A DNA stretch of 64,000 nt from Aquabacterium sp. (GCF_016234775.1 NZ_JACRAH010000036.1:124001-188000), one strand, 5' to 3'; numbered from the stretch's first letter, positions 19,814-28,514 are shown. Notes: generated by a model from the letters alone, not told the origin. Made by a program: numbers and translations.

Positions 19814-20452
19814 ATGGCGCTGTCGATTTACCAACTCAAACCCCGTTTCCAGGCATTGCTGCGGCCGTTGGTGGTGCTTCTGGCCCGCCAGGGCGTGACC
19901 GCCAACCAGGTGACGGTGATGGCCTGCCTGGTGTCCGTGGCCTTGGGGCTGGCGCTGCACGTGCTGGCGCTTCCCAGAGCCTGGTTTGCCTTGATTCCCC
20001 TGTGGATGCTGTTGCGCATGGCGTTCAATGCCGTGGATGGCATGCTGGCCCGTGAGCATGGGCAGCAGTCGGTGCTGGGGGCGTACCTCAACGAGCTGAC
20101 GGATGTCCTGTCCGACGCGGCCTTGTATCTGCCATTCGCGAGCGTGAGGCCCTTCGATCCGTTCTGGGTTGGTGTCGTGGTGTTGCTGGCGGCCTTGTCC
20201 GAGATGGCCGGCATGCTGGGTGGCGCCGTAGGTGGCGTGCGCCAGTACGACGGGCCCATGGGCAAGAGCGACCGTGCGTTCGTGTTCGGTTGCCTGGGTT
20301 TGCTGGTCGCGCTTGGCGCACAGGGCAAGGATCTTCCTGCTGGCTGGGCCCCGCTTGCCTGGGTTCTGCCGTTGGTGGCCTTGCTCACAGCCTGGTCCAT
20401 CCGTAATCGCATTCAATCAGGGATTCAGTACGTTCATGAGCGCCGTTCTTGA
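19814..20452 (+). CDS. CDP-alcohol phosphatidyltransferase (YnbA-like)
   Basis: Integral membrane enzyme of 212 aa that transfers a phosphatidyl group from CDP-diacylglycerol to an alcohol. The family motif D-G-x2-A-R-x8-G-x3-D-x3-D is present as DGMLAREHGQQSVLG followed by AYLNELTDVLSDAA. Five to six membrane helices are predicted. The head-group alcohol cannot be inferred. First gene of a tight cluster. The ATG at 19814 is chosen because YQLKPRFQALLRPL is a typical N-terminus; an in-frame TTG at 19733 would add 27 hydrophilic residues. Its end overlaps the next gene by 17 bp. E. coli YnbA is the nearest named relative by context. Confidence 0.85.
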   Translation: MALSIYQLKPRFQALLRPLVVLLARQGVTANQVTVMACLVSVALGLALHVLALPRAWFALIPLWMLLRMAFNAVDGMLAREHGQQSVLGAYLNELTDVLSDAALYLPFASVRPFDPFWVGVVVLLAALSEMAGMLGGAVGGVRQYDGPMGKSDRAFVFGCLGLLVALGAQGKDLPAGWAPLAWVLPLVALLTAWSIRNRIQSGIQYVHERRS

Positions 20453-22238
20453 CATGGTCGGTGAGGCGCAGCCCTTGCCTCGCCCGCATAGCGAACACTT
20501 TTTTTCAACCCATGATGGCCAGCGCCTGTTCTACCGCTACTGGCCGGCTGCAAGCGGGCGGCCCAGGGGCACCGTGGTGCTGTTTCACCGGGGCCATGAG
20601 CACAGCGGCCGGATGGCCCATCTGGTGGATGAACTGAACCTGCCCGATATGGCCTTTGTCGCCTGGGATGCACGGGGGCATGGACGCTCGCCCGGGCCGC
20701 GCGGGTTCAGCCCCAGCTTCTCGACCTCGGTGCGCGATATCCAGACCTTCATGGATCACCTGCATGTTCAGCACGATGTGCGCCTGCAGGATGTGCACGT
20801 GGTGGCGCAAAGTGTGGGGGCCGTGCTGGTGTCGACCTGGGTGCACGACTACGCCCCGCGCATTCGCGGCATGACGCTGGCTTCGCCTGCCTTCAAGGTC
20901 AAGCTGTACGTGCCTTTTGCGCGCACGGGCATTCGTTTGTGGCAGAGCCTGGCCGGCTCTTTCTATGTCAACAGCTATGTCAAGGCCAGGTTCCTGACGC
21001 ATGACCCCGAACGTATCGCCAGCTACGACGTTGATCCGCTGGTCGCGCGGCCCATCGCCTCGCACATCCTGCTGGGCCTGTATGACGCCGCCGAACGTGT
21101 GGTGGCGGATGCCGCAGCCATCACGGTGCCGACCCAGCTTCTCGTCTCGGGTGCCGACTGGGTTGTGCATAAGGGGCCACAGCAAGCCTTTTTCGAGCGG
21201 CTGGGCAGCCCCATCAAGACCATGCAGGAGCTGCCCGGCTTCTACCATGACACCCTGGGTGAGCGCGATCGTGCGCCGGCCGTGGCCAGCATCCGCGAAT
21301 TCATCGAGAAGCGCTTTGCCATGCGCAGCTTTGCGCCGGTTGATGTGCGCATGGCCCATCGCCAGGGTGCCACTTTCGACGAGGCCCAAGCCTTGGCCAG
21401 GCCTTTGTCGCCGTGGTCGCCGCGGGGTGCTTATTGGGCGATGACGCGACTGGGCTTGCGCCTGGGCGGCTTGTTCTCGCGGGGGATCCGCCTGGGGCAT
21501 GAAACCGGCTTCGACTCCGGCAGTACGCTCGATTACGTCTATCGCCATCAGCCCGCGGGCATGGGGCCGTTGGGCCGCCTGGTGGACAAGGTGTACCTCG
21601 AATCGATCGGCTGGCGTGGCATTCGGGTGCGCAAGCTGCATGTGCAGGCATTGCTGGACCAGGCCATGCAATATGTGCGCAATCAGGGCATGCCTGTTCG
21701 CGTGCTGGACATCGCAGCCGGGCATGGGCGCTACGTGCTGGATGCGGTGGCCTCATCGGCGGTGAAGCCCGAGTCCATCGAATTGCGTGACTACAGCGAC
21801 ATCAACGTGCGGGATGGCGCCGCCTTGATCAAGGCGCGTGGCCTGGATCAGGTGGCCCGCTTCATCAAAGGCGATGCGTTTGACCGCGCATCACTGTCGT
21901 CCACGCAGCCTGCGCCGACGGTTGCCGTGGTGTCCGGCTTGTATGAGCTGTTTCCCGACAATGATCAGGTCGGCGCGTCTCTGGCCGGTCTGGCCGACGC
22001 CTTGCCTGAGGGTGCCTGCCTGGTCTACACAGGGCAGCCCTGGCATCCGCAACTGGAAATGATTGCCCGGGCCCTGACGAGTCACAGACAAGGCCAGGCC
22101 TGGGTGATGCGCCGACGTTCGCAGCAGGAGATGGATCAACTGGTGGAGGCCGCAGGTTTTCGCAAGGTGACGCAGCGCATCGACGAGTGGGGCATCTTCA
22201 CCGTGTCGATGGCGGTGCGGGTGAGGGCGGCCAATTGA
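20436..22238 (+). CDS. Alpha/beta hydrolase-methyltransferase fusion (YnbC-like)
   Basis: 600-aa fusion. Residues ~1-300 form a monoglyceride-lipase/PldB-type serine hydrolase: LFHRGHEHSGRMAHLVDELN, AWDARGHGRSPG, nucleophile VVAQSVGAVLVSTW, acid SGADWVVHKG, and His in LPGFYHDTLGE. A linker of ~100 residues contains RLGHETGFDSGSTLDYVYRH. Residues ~410-600 form a class I SAM-dependent methyltransferase with VRVLDIAAGHGRYVLDAV as the glycine loop. The same architecture occurs in E. coli YnbC. Together the halves could deacylate and methylate a lipid or head group; substrate is unknown. It starts inside the preceding phosphatidyltransferase gene, indicating translational coupling. Confidence 0.87.
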   Translation: MSAVLDMVGEAQPLPRPHSEHFFSTHDGQRLFYRYWPAASGRPRGTVVLFHRGHEHSGRMAHLVDELNLPDMAFVAWDARGHGRSPGPRGFSPSFSTSVRDIQTFMDHLHVQHDVRLQDVHVVAQSVGAVLVSTWVHDYAPRIRGMTLASPAFKVKLYVPFARTGIRLWQSLAGSFYVNSYVKARFLTHDPERIASYDVDPLVARPIASHILLGLYDAAERVVADAAAITVPTQLLVSGADWVVHKGPQQAFFERLGSPIKTMQELPGFYHDTLGERDRAPAVASIREFIEKRFAMRSFAPVDVRMAHRQGATFDEAQALARPLSPWSPRGAYWAMTRLGLRLGGLFSRGIRLGHETGFDSGSTLDYVYRHQPAGMGPLGRLVDKVYLESIGWRGIRVRKLHVQALLDQAMQYVRNQGMPVRVLDIAAGHGRYVLDAVASSAVKPESIELRDYSDINVRDGAALIKARGLDQVARFIKGDAFDRASLSSTQPAPTVAVVSGLYELFPDNDQVGASLAGLADALPEGACLVYTGQPWHPQLEMIARALTSHRQGQAWVMRRRSQQEMDQLVEAAGFRKVTQRIDEWGIFTVSMAVRVRAAN

Positions 22239-23614
22239 GGCCTCTGGATCAGTTGGCGCCCGTGTGGCGGCCAGGTTTGCTGGCCCTGCTGGTGCTGGCA
22301 CCGCTGTTCTTCATCAGCTATGGGGCGGCCAACCACTGGTCTGCGTCGCAGGCCCATGTAGGGAGCATCGTGTTTGCCTGGGAGGCGCACATCCCCTTGC
22401 TGCCTTGGACCATCCTGCCGTACTGGTCCATTGATCTGTTTTACGGGCTCTCCCTGCTGCTGGCCGACAGTGCCGCGGTGCTGCGCCGGCAGGTGGGGCG
22501 ATTGTTGACAGCGCAGGCGCTTTGCGTTGCGTGTTTCTACATCTGGCCTTTGCGCTTTTCAACGGCGCGCCCCGCGCTGTCTGGTTGGGAAGGGCAGTTG
22601 TTTGATGCCCTGGCCGGTTTTGATCTTCCTTACAACCAGGCACCGTCCCTGCACATCGTGCTGTTGATGATCCTGTGGGACTTCTATCGGCGGCGTGTGG
22701 GTGCTTGGGCCTTGATGCTGGTGCATGCCTGGAGTGCCTTGATCGGCATATCGGTGCTGACCACCTATCAGCATCATGCGATCGACGTGCCGACTGGCAT
22801 CCTGGCCGGCGCGTTGTGTATGTGGCTGTGGCCGCTGGATGGGCCAACGCCCTGGCAGCGTTGGCGACAGGATGGCGTGCGGCACGATCTGGCGCTGTGC
22901 TACGCGCTGGCCGCCGTTCTCTTGTCTGTCGGTGCTGTGGCGCTAGGGGCGAGCTGGAGCCCTGTAGCCTGGGGCCTGTGGTGGCCTGCCGCGGCCATGC
23001 TGATGGTGGCGCTGGCCTATGCAGGCCTTGGGCATGGCGTGTTCCAGAAGCAGGTTTCAGGGCGTCATGCGATAGCGGCGCGCATCCTGTTGGCGCCATA
23101 TCGCTGGATGGCCTGGTTCAACGCACGTTGCTGGACCTGGCGCCTGCCTGCCAGCGTGGAGGTTTGCGATGGCGTGTGGCTGGGCCGTCTGCCTTTGCCA
23201 TGGGAGCGGGACCACACCCATTTTGAACAGGTGCTGGATGTCACGGCCGAGCTGGCTTGTGCGCATGCCGGTGTGGTGTCGGTGCCCATGCTGGATCTGC
23301 TGGTTCCCTTGCCGTCGCGCTTGCATGAAGCAGCCGGGCATTTGATGGCGTGCCGGGGCAACAGGCCTGGGCCGGTCCTGGTGTGCTGTGCGCTCGGCTT
23401 TTCGCGCAGCGCGGCCGTGGTGCTGACCTGGCTTTGCCTCAGTGGCCGGGCCCGCTCACTGGACCAGGCTGTGGCCATGCTTCGTCAGAAGCGCCCTCAG
23501 GTGGTCTTGTCAGCGGCCTTGTTGAGCGCGGTCGACGCCGCGATCAGTTTGCAGCCATCCGTGGCATACCACGATCTGCCGACGTCCAATGCGTTGAAGG
23601 GGGCTCGTGCATGA
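22235..23614 (+). CDS. PAP2/dual-specificity phosphatase fusion (YnbD-like)
   Basis: 459-aa membrane protein with two phosphatase modules. The N-terminal PAP2 part has multiple helices with motif 2 NQAPSLHIVL and motif 3 TTYQHHAIDVPTGILAG. The C-terminal part is a dual-specificity/tyrosine phosphatase with VLVCCALGFSRSAAVVLTWL, the Cys-x5-Arg loop. Such a pair could remove a phosphate from a phosphatidyl-head-group phosphate, as PgpB and PTPMT1 do for phosphatidylglycerol phosphate; that is inference. The start is probably TTG 22235, overlapping the upstream TGA and preceded by GTGAGGG. It overlaps the next gene by ATGA. E. coli YnbD shows the same architecture. Confidence 0.83.
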   Translation: MRPLDQLAPVWRPGLLALLVLAPLFFISYGAANHWSASQAHVGSIVFAWEAHIPLLPWTILPYWSIDLFYGLSLLLADSAAVLRRQVGRLLTAQALCVACFYIWPLRFSTARPALSGWEGQLFDALAGFDLPYNQAPSLHIVLLMILWDFYRRRVGAWALMLVHAWSALIGISVLTTYQHHAIDVPTGILAGALCMWLWPLDGPTPWQRWRQDGVRHDLALCYALAAVLLSVGAVALGASWSPVAWGLWWPAAAMLMVALAYAGLGHGVFQKQVSGRHAIAARILLAPYRWMAWFNARCWTWRLPASVEVCDGVWLGRLPLPWERDHTHFEQVLDVTAELACAHAGVVSVPMLDLLVPLPSRLHEAAGHLMACRGNRPGPVLVCCALGFSRSAAVVLTWLCLSGRARSLDQAVAMLRQKRPQVVLSAALLSAVDAAISLQPSVAYHDLPTSNALKGARA

Positions 23615-24063
23615 CGCCCATGGCCTGGTCTGACTCCGAGCGCGCAGACAGCGCCATGTGCGCGGCCTTGCTCCACACCGGTGTGATCTGGTGGGGTGCG
23701 AGCAGCCTCATCCAGCTCTATTTGCTGGTGTTCTTCTGCACCAGCGGGCACTGGGGAGGTCTCTTGTTGAGCGTCCTGATCTGGTCGGGTGCAACCTGGA
23801 TGGCCGTTCGCGTGCGGCTGGATGCCCTGTTGTTCGATCAGTTGGCCCGTTTTGATGGTCCCTGGCGAGATGCATCCAGCCTGGATGGCGCATTGGAAGG
23901 TGTGCTGGCCGTGAAGCGGCCACCTGCTGGCGCCGAGCGGGGCATGTCCGCGCGCATCGCCGGTGCCAGGCGTTTGTATCGCCTGCTGGTGGCCTTGTGT
24001 CTCGTGCATGGTGCTTGCCTGTTGTACGAGTGTCTGCGGCAGTCGTTTGGCTGGGGACGATGA
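23611..24063 (+). CDS. Small membrane protein of the ynb-like cluster
   Basis: 150-aa protein of no family I recognise. Two closely spaced hydrophobic helices lie at about residues 25-60 (WWGASSLIQLYLLVFFCTSG, LLLSVLIWSGATWMAV). Then comes a charged segment, RVRLDALLFDQLARFDGPWR, and one more helix near the C-terminus (RLLVALCLVHGACLLYECL). It starts with an ATGA overlap on the PAP2/phosphatase gene and ends 1 bp before the acyltransferase start, so it is firmly part of the operon. The RVRLDALLFDQLA segment faces the cytoplasm if the N-terminus is inside. A scaffold or accessory subunit is possible. E. coli ynbABCD has no counterpart I know of. Confidence 0.75.
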   Translation: MTPMAWSDSERADSAMCAALLHTGVIWWGASSLIQLYLLVFFCTSGHWGGLLLSVLIWSGATWMAVRVRLDALLFDQLARFDGPWRDASSLDGALEGVLAVKRPPAGAERGMSARIAGARRLYRLLVALCLVHGACLLYECLRQSFGWGR

Positions 24064-24064
24064 C

Positions 24065-24727
24065 ATGATGGTGTTGATGCAATGGGCGCAGCGCGTGCTG
24101 GCCTGGCTGGTGGGCGAAGCGCTGCTGTTCGGCTCGAGAGCCTGGACAGGTGTGCGGCCTTTGTGGATTGGCGCCGCACCCCGATTACGCCAGCGCGTGT
24201 ACTTTGCCAATCACGGCAGCCATGGCGATTTCGTGATGATCTGGGCCAGCCTTCCACCATCGCTGCGTGTGGCAACACGACCGGTGGCCGGGCAGGACTA
24301 CTGGCTGGCTTCAGCGATGCGTCGGTTTGCTGCCTCCATGGTGTTCAGGGCCTTGCTCATCAACCGCCATCCGCAGGCAGGTGAGCCTTCACCGGTCGAT
24401 CAGATGGCCCAGACCTTGTCTGCCGGCGAGTCGCTCATCCTGTTTCCCGAGGGGACCCGCAATACCACCGAGGCGACCTTGCTGCCATTCAAGAGCGGGC
24501 TGTATCACTTGAGCCGTCACAAGCCGGATGTCGAGTTCGTGCCTGTGTGGGTCGATAACATCCGCCGGGTCATGCCCAAAGGCGAGCTGATCCCTGTGCC
24601 CTTGGTGTGTACGGTGAGCTTTGGTGCGCCGCTGTCCCTGGATCCGCATGAGGGCAAGGAGGCTTTTCTGCAAAGGGCTCGCGATGCCGTCTTGTCGTTG
24701 CGGCCTGTCGAAAGTATCGGGAATTGA
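24065..24727 (+). CDS. 1-acyl-glycerol-3-phosphate acyltransferase (PlsC family)
   Basis: 220-aa LPLAT-fold enzyme that should acylate lysophosphatidic acid or a related lysolipid at the inner membrane. The catalytic block I is YFANHGSHGDFVMIW (N-H-x4-D; standard HX4D), block III is LILFPEGTRNTTEA, and block IV is FVPVWVDNI. One amphipathic or membrane helix opens the protein. It lies 1 bp after the small membrane protein gene and 2 bp before the cdsA-like gene, so its product probably feeds that cytidylyltransferase. Start ATG 24065 is followed by a second ATG; either is possible. Confidence 0.88.
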   Translation: MMVLMQWAQRVLAWLVGEALLFGSRAWTGVRPLWIGAAPRLRQRVYFANHGSHGDFVMIWASLPPSLRVATRPVAGQDYWLASAMRRFAASMVFRALLINRHPQAGEPSPVDQMAQTLSAGESLILFPEGTRNTTEATLLPFKSGLYHLSRHKPDVEFVPVWVDNIRRVMPKGELIPVPLVCTVSFGAPLSLDPHEGKEAFLQRARDAVLSLRPVESIGN

Positions 24728-24729
24728 GC

Positions 24730-25686
24730 ATGAATGCCGCTTTGTTGCATGACCAGGGCACACGCTGGTTGTTCATTGGCACGCTCTGTGTGCTGTTGCT
24801 GGCCTCTTTGGTAGGTGGGCTGTTGAAGTGGCGCCTGGCCAAAGGTCAGCCGCATGGCGTCATTGACAACCTCAACAGCCGCATCAAGGCCTGGTGGGTG
24901 ATGGTCTTGCTGATCGGCGTGTCCTTTGCCTTCGGCAAGACCGGCGTGATCGTGCTGTTCGCTTTCATGTCGTTTGCCGCCTTGCGCGAGTACATCACCC
25001 TTGCCTATACGCGCTCCGGTGACCACATGGCCCTGGTCCTGATGTTCTATGTGGCCTTGCCCATGCAGTACTTCCTGATCGGAATCGAGTGGTATGGCCT
25101 GTTCTCGATCTTCATTCCCGTGCATGTCTTCCTGGTGCTGCCGATTCTGGCCAGCCTCCGAGGTGACACCACGCGCTTTCTGGAGCGCACGGCCAAGATG
25201 CAGTGGGGCCTGATGATCTGTGTGTTCTGTGTCTCGCATGTGCCGGCCTTGCTGACCCTCAACATACCAGGCTACCAGGGGCGCCATTTGCTCCTGATCG
25301 CCTATCTGATCGCGGTGGTGCAGGGCAGTGATGTGCTGCAGTACGTATGGGGCAAGTTGCTGGGGCGCCGCAAGGTGGCGCCCGAGTTGTCTCCCTCCAA
25401 GACAGTGGAAGGGCTGATCGGTGGCGTGGTCTCGGCGACCCTGCTGGGCGCGGCCATGTATGGCATCACACCCTTCACGCCATGGCAGTCCGCGCTCATC
25501 GCGCTGGCCATCTGCCTGATGGGTTTCCTGGGGGGCTTGGTGATGTCTGCGATCAAGCGTGATCGCGGCGTCAAGGATTGGGGCACGATGATTGAAGGCC
25601 ACGGCGGGATGTTGGACCGCCTGGATTCCGTGGTGTTTGCGGCCCCGATGTTTTTTCACGTGGTCCGTTTCTGGTGGGTACCCTGA
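24730..25686 (+). CDS. CdsA-family phosphatidate cytidylyltransferase (YnbB-like)
   Basis: 318-aa polytopic enzyme expected to make CDP-diacylglycerol from phosphatidate and CTP. About eight membrane helices precede the CDS signature region: LSPSKTVEGLIGGVVSA and SAIKRDRGVKDWGTMIEGHG followed by GMLDRLDSVVFAAP, with all expected Asp/Arg/Lys residues. It is longer at the N-terminus than housekeeping CdsA and fits the YnbB branch. It would supply the CDP-alcohol phosphatidyltransferase at 19814. It ends 1 bp into the next start (TGATG). A housekeeping cdsA is expected elsewhere in the genome, so this is probably a specialised paralogue. Confidence 0.9.
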   Translation: MNAALLHDQGTRWLFIGTLCVLLLASLVGGLLKWRLAKGQPHGVIDNLNSRIKAWWVMVLLIGVSFAFGKTGVIVLFAFMSFAALREYITLAYTRSGDHMALVLMFYVALPMQYFLIGIEWYGLFSIFIPVHVFLVLPILASLRGDTTRFLERTAKMQWGLMICVFCVSHVPALLTLNIPGYQGRHLLLIAYLIAVVQGSDVLQYVWGKLLGRRKVAPELSPSKTVEGLIGGVVSATLLGAAMYGITPFTPWQSALIALAICLMGFLGGLVMSAIKRDRGVKDWGTMIEGHGGMLDRLDSVVFAAPMFFHVVRFWWVP

Positions 25687-26333
25687 TGCGCCGTTCGCGA
25701 CAATCTTCTGCCGTGCTGCCTTTGTGGGCCAAACTGGCTTACACCGCTTTTGTGGCCGTTCTGGTGCCGCATTACTGGCAGGCTTATGGCCCGACCAACT
25801 TCCTGTACTTTTGCGACATCGCCTTGCTGATGACCTGCGTGGCGATGTGGACGGAGTCGGCTTTGCTGGCTTCTGCCTGCGCAGTGGGGATTTTGCTGCC
25901 CCAACTGTTGTGGATGATCGACTTCGTGGCGACAGCCATGGGCATGCCTGTCACCGGCATGACGGGCTACATGTTCCAGGATGCGATCCCGTTGTTCGCT
26001 CGCTTCCTGTCGTTCTTCCACTTCTGGCTGCCTATCGTGCTGTTGTGGCTGGTCTTGCGATTGGGTTATGACCGACGTGGCCTGTGGTTGTGGTGGGTGG
26101 TGGCCTGGGCCGCCATGTGGGTGTCTTACCTGTTTCTGCCCATGCCGCCGGCCCCAGTGCATGAGCCGGGCTTGCCGGTCAACGTCAACTATGTGTTTGG
26201 CATCAATGACCGAGGGCCTCAGACCTGGATGCCCAAGGCCGCCTTCTTTGCGCTGATGCTGGCGGCACTCCCCGCAGTCATCTGGGTGCCTACGCATATG
26301 GTTCTGGCCCGGGCGGTTCGTCTTCGCGATTGA
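25686..26333 (+). CDS. Conserved multi-pass membrane protein, last gene of the lipid cluster
   Basis: 215-aa inner-membrane protein with about six helices. The sequence reminds me of a widespread unnamed family with FLYFCDIALLMTCVAMW, ILLPQLLWMIDFVA, TGMTGYMFQDAIPLFARFLS, WLPIVLLWLVLRLGYDRR and NVNYVFGINDRGPQTWMP; I know no function. The conserved acidic and aromatic residues in the loops (CDI, WMID, YMFQD, NYVFG) look catalytic or substrate binding rather than structural. It begins by TGATG overlap with the cdsA-like gene, so it shares the transcript. The following permease gene starts 68 bp later. Confidence 0.75.
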   Translation: MRRSRQSSAVLPLWAKLAYTAFVAVLVPHYWQAYGPTNFLYFCDIALLMTCVAMWTESALLASACAVGILLPQLLWMIDFVATAMGMPVTGMTGYMFQDAIPLFARFLSFFHFWLPIVLLWLVLRLGYDRRGLWLWWVVAWAAMWVSYLFLPMPPAPVHEPGLPVNVNYVFGINDRGPQTWMPKAAFFALMLAALPAVIWVPTHMVLARAVRLRD

Positions 26334-26401
26334 GCCTGACGCATTGGAGGCGGGGAGGGGCGTCGTGCGGCGCCGAGCGGGCACAATGGGGCATGGCCGC
26401 C

Positions 26402-27571
26402 ATGCGTATCGTTCCGTTCAGCTATATCGCACGCAATCTATGGGTGCGGCGCGTGACCACGCTGCTGACCGCTGGCGGCATGGGGCTGGTGGTCTACGTG
26501 TTCGCCACCGTGCTGATGATGAGCGAAGGCATTCGCGCCACCCTGGTGGCCACCGGGCAGCCTGACAACGTGATGGTGCTGCGCAAGGGCGCAGGTGCCG
26601 AGATCAACTCCGGGATCACGCGCGGGCAGGCCTCCGTCATCGAGAGCCTGCAAGGCATTGCGGTGGATGGCAGCGGGCGTCGCCTGATATCCAAGGAACC
26701 GGTGGTGCTCAACACCTTGCCCAAGCGTGCCTCGGGCAAGCCCAGCAACGTGACGGTGCGCGGCACCTCGGCCACCGGCATGGCCTTGCGGCCGCAGGTG
26801 CAGTTGTTTGCCGGGCGCATGTTCCGGCCCGGTACGAGTGAGATCGTCACGGGCAAGGCCGTGGCCAGGGGCTTTGCCGGGGCTGGGCTGGGTGAGACCA
26901 TGCGCTTTGCCGGTCGTGACTGGAAGGTGGTGGGCGTGTTCGACGCCGGGCGCAGCGGTTTCGACTCGGAAGTGTGGGGCGACAGCGAGCAGATGATGCA
27001 GGCGTTTCGCCGCCAGGCTTATTCCAGCGTCGTGTTCAAGCTGACGAACCCTGCCACGTTCGAGCAGGTCAGGCAAGCACTGGAAGACGACCCTCGCCTG
27101 ACGCTGGAAGCCAAGCGCGAAACCATTTTTTATGCCGAGCAATCGGAGGCGCTGGCCACCTTCATCCGCTTGCTGGGCCTGGCCTTGTCCATCATCTTTT
27201 CGATCGGGGCCGTGGTCGGCGCCATGATCACGATGTTCGCAGCCGTGGCCTCGCGCATTGGCGAGATCGGCACCTTGCGTGCCCTGGGCTTTCGGCGCAC
27301 GGCCGTGCTGTCGGCCTTCATGAGCGAGTCGCTGCTGTTGTCATTTGTAGGCGGCGTCATGGGCCTGGGGGCTGCGGCCTTGATGCAGACCGTCAACATC
27401 TCGACGGTCAACTTCCAGACCTTTTCCGAGCTGGCGTTCCAGTTCACACTCACACCACGCATTGCCATGCAGTCGATCAGCTTTGCGCTGGCCATGGGCT
27501 TTGTCGGGGGCTTCATCCCTGCCTGGCGCGCGGCGCGCATGAAGATCGTGGATTGCCTGCGTCAGGCATGA
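26402..27571 (+). CDS. Second FtsX/MacB-type permease (no ATPase beside it)
   Basis: 389-aa permease with the same plan as the one at 18537: N-terminal helix (TTLLTAGGMGLVVYVFATVL), periplasmic MacB_PCD-like domain, and three C-terminal helices with SRIGEIGTLRALGFRRTAVL and a final PAWRAARMKIVDCLRQA. The two are clearly homologous but divergent, so they may form a heterodimer around an ATPase encoded elsewhere. ATG 26402 (MRIVPFSYIARN) is preferred because GGGG lies 10 bases upstream; ATG 26393 would add three residues. Its position right after the lipid genes suggests an export function for their product, which is inference. Confidence 0.83.
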   Translation: MRIVPFSYIARNLWVRRVTTLLTAGGMGLVVYVFATVLMMSEGIRATLVATGQPDNVMVLRKGAGAEINSGITRGQASVIESLQGIAVDGSGRRLISKEPVVLNTLPKRASGKPSNVTVRGTSATGMALRPQVQLFAGRMFRPGTSEIVTGKAVARGFAGAGLGETMRFAGRDWKVVGVFDAGRSGFDSEVWGDSEQMMQAFRRQAYSSVVFKLTNPATFEQVRQALEDDPRLTLEAKRETIFYAEQSEALATFIRLLGLALSIIFSIGAVVGAMITMFAAVASRIGEIGTLRALGFRRTAVLSAFMSESLLLSFVGGVMGLGAAALMQTVNISTVNFQTFSELAFQFTLTPRIAMQSISFALAMGFVGGFIPAWRAARMKIVDCLRQA

Positions 27572-27604
27572 TGACGCGGCGCCTCATCCCCTAAGGAGAC
27601 ACCC

Positions 27605-28498
27605 ATGCATTTGTGCAGTTATGAAGTCGATGGCCAGGTTCAAGTCGGTCTGGTGCACGGCTCCGGCATCGTCAACCTGAGCAAGGCCTTGGCGGGCGAA
27701 CTGTCGGGGCACCAGCCCATGATCGACCTGATCACGCGTTGGTCGGCATTGAAAGATCGCGTGGCCATGCTGCTGGATGCGCCGGCCGATGTGACGGTCG
27801 ACCAGGTGCACCTGCTGGCACCCGTGCCGCGCCCCGGCAAGTCGCTGGCCATCGGTCTGAACTACCTTGAACACGTCAACGAGAACATCATTGGCGAGAG
27901 CCGCACCGTGCCGGATCACCAGATCTGGTTCCCCAAGCTGGCCAATGCCATCAACGGGCCGTTCGACCCCATCGTGCTGCCCCGTATTTCCAAAATGACG
28001 GATTACGAGGCCGAGATGGTGACCATCATCGGGCAACGTTGCCGCCACGTGCCGCGTGAGCGTGCCAGCGAGGTGGTGTTCGGTTACTGCGTGGGTAACG
28101 ACGTGTCGGTGCGCGACATCCAGAAGCGCACCTCGCAATGGACCTTGGGCAAGTCGTTTGACACGCATGCGCCGTTTGGCCCCTGGATCACCACCGCTGA
28201 CGAAGTGGGCGACCCGCATGGCCTGGAGATCCAGTGTCTGGTCAATGGCGAGGTGCGCCAGCACAGCAACACGCGCCTGATGATCCACAAGGTGTGGGAT
28301 CAGATCGCGCAATTGAGCCAGGTGATGACGCTGGAGCCGGGTGATGTGATCTTCACGGGCACCTGCAGCGGCGTGGGGGCTGCCTTCAACCCGCCGAAGT
28401 TCCTGAAGGCCGGTGACACGGTGCGCGTCGAGATCGAAAGCCTGGGTGCCATCGTGGCGCGTTGTGTGGACGAGGATGACGACAGCGCCGAAGGCTGA
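27605..28498 (+). CDS. Fumarylacetoacetate hydrolase family protein
   Basis: 297-aa FAH-fold enzyme. The metal site is seen as KMTDYEAEMVTIIG (Glu, Glu) and GNDVSVRDIQKRTSQW (Asp). GKSFDTHAPFGPWITTADEV and EPGDVIFTGTCSGVG are conserved in the 2-hydroxyhepta-diene-dioate isomerase / ureidoglycolate lyase-like branch. It likely cleaves or isomerises a beta-diketo or hydroxymuconate-type acid from aromatic breakdown; the substrate is open. The CTAAGGAGACACCC ribosome site is strong. It follows the permease by 33 bp but looks functionally unrelated. It converges on the TetR gene. Confidence 0.88.
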   Translation: MHLCSYEVDGQVQVGLVHGSGIVNLSKALAGELSGHQPMIDLITRWSALKDRVAMLLDAPADVTVDQVHLLAPVPRPGKSLAIGLNYLEHVNENIIGESRTVPDHQIWFPKLANAINGPFDPIVLPRISKMTDYEAEMVTIIGQRCRHVPRERASEVVFGYCVGNDVSVRDIQKRTSQWTLGKSFDTHAPFGPWITTADEVGDPHGLEIQCLVNGEVRQHSNTRLMIHKVWDQIAQLSQVMTLEPGDVIFTGTCSGVGAAFNPPKFLKAGDTVRVEIESLGAIVARCVDEDDDSAEG

Positions 28499-28514
28499 TG
28501 GCGCCTTGATCTGA

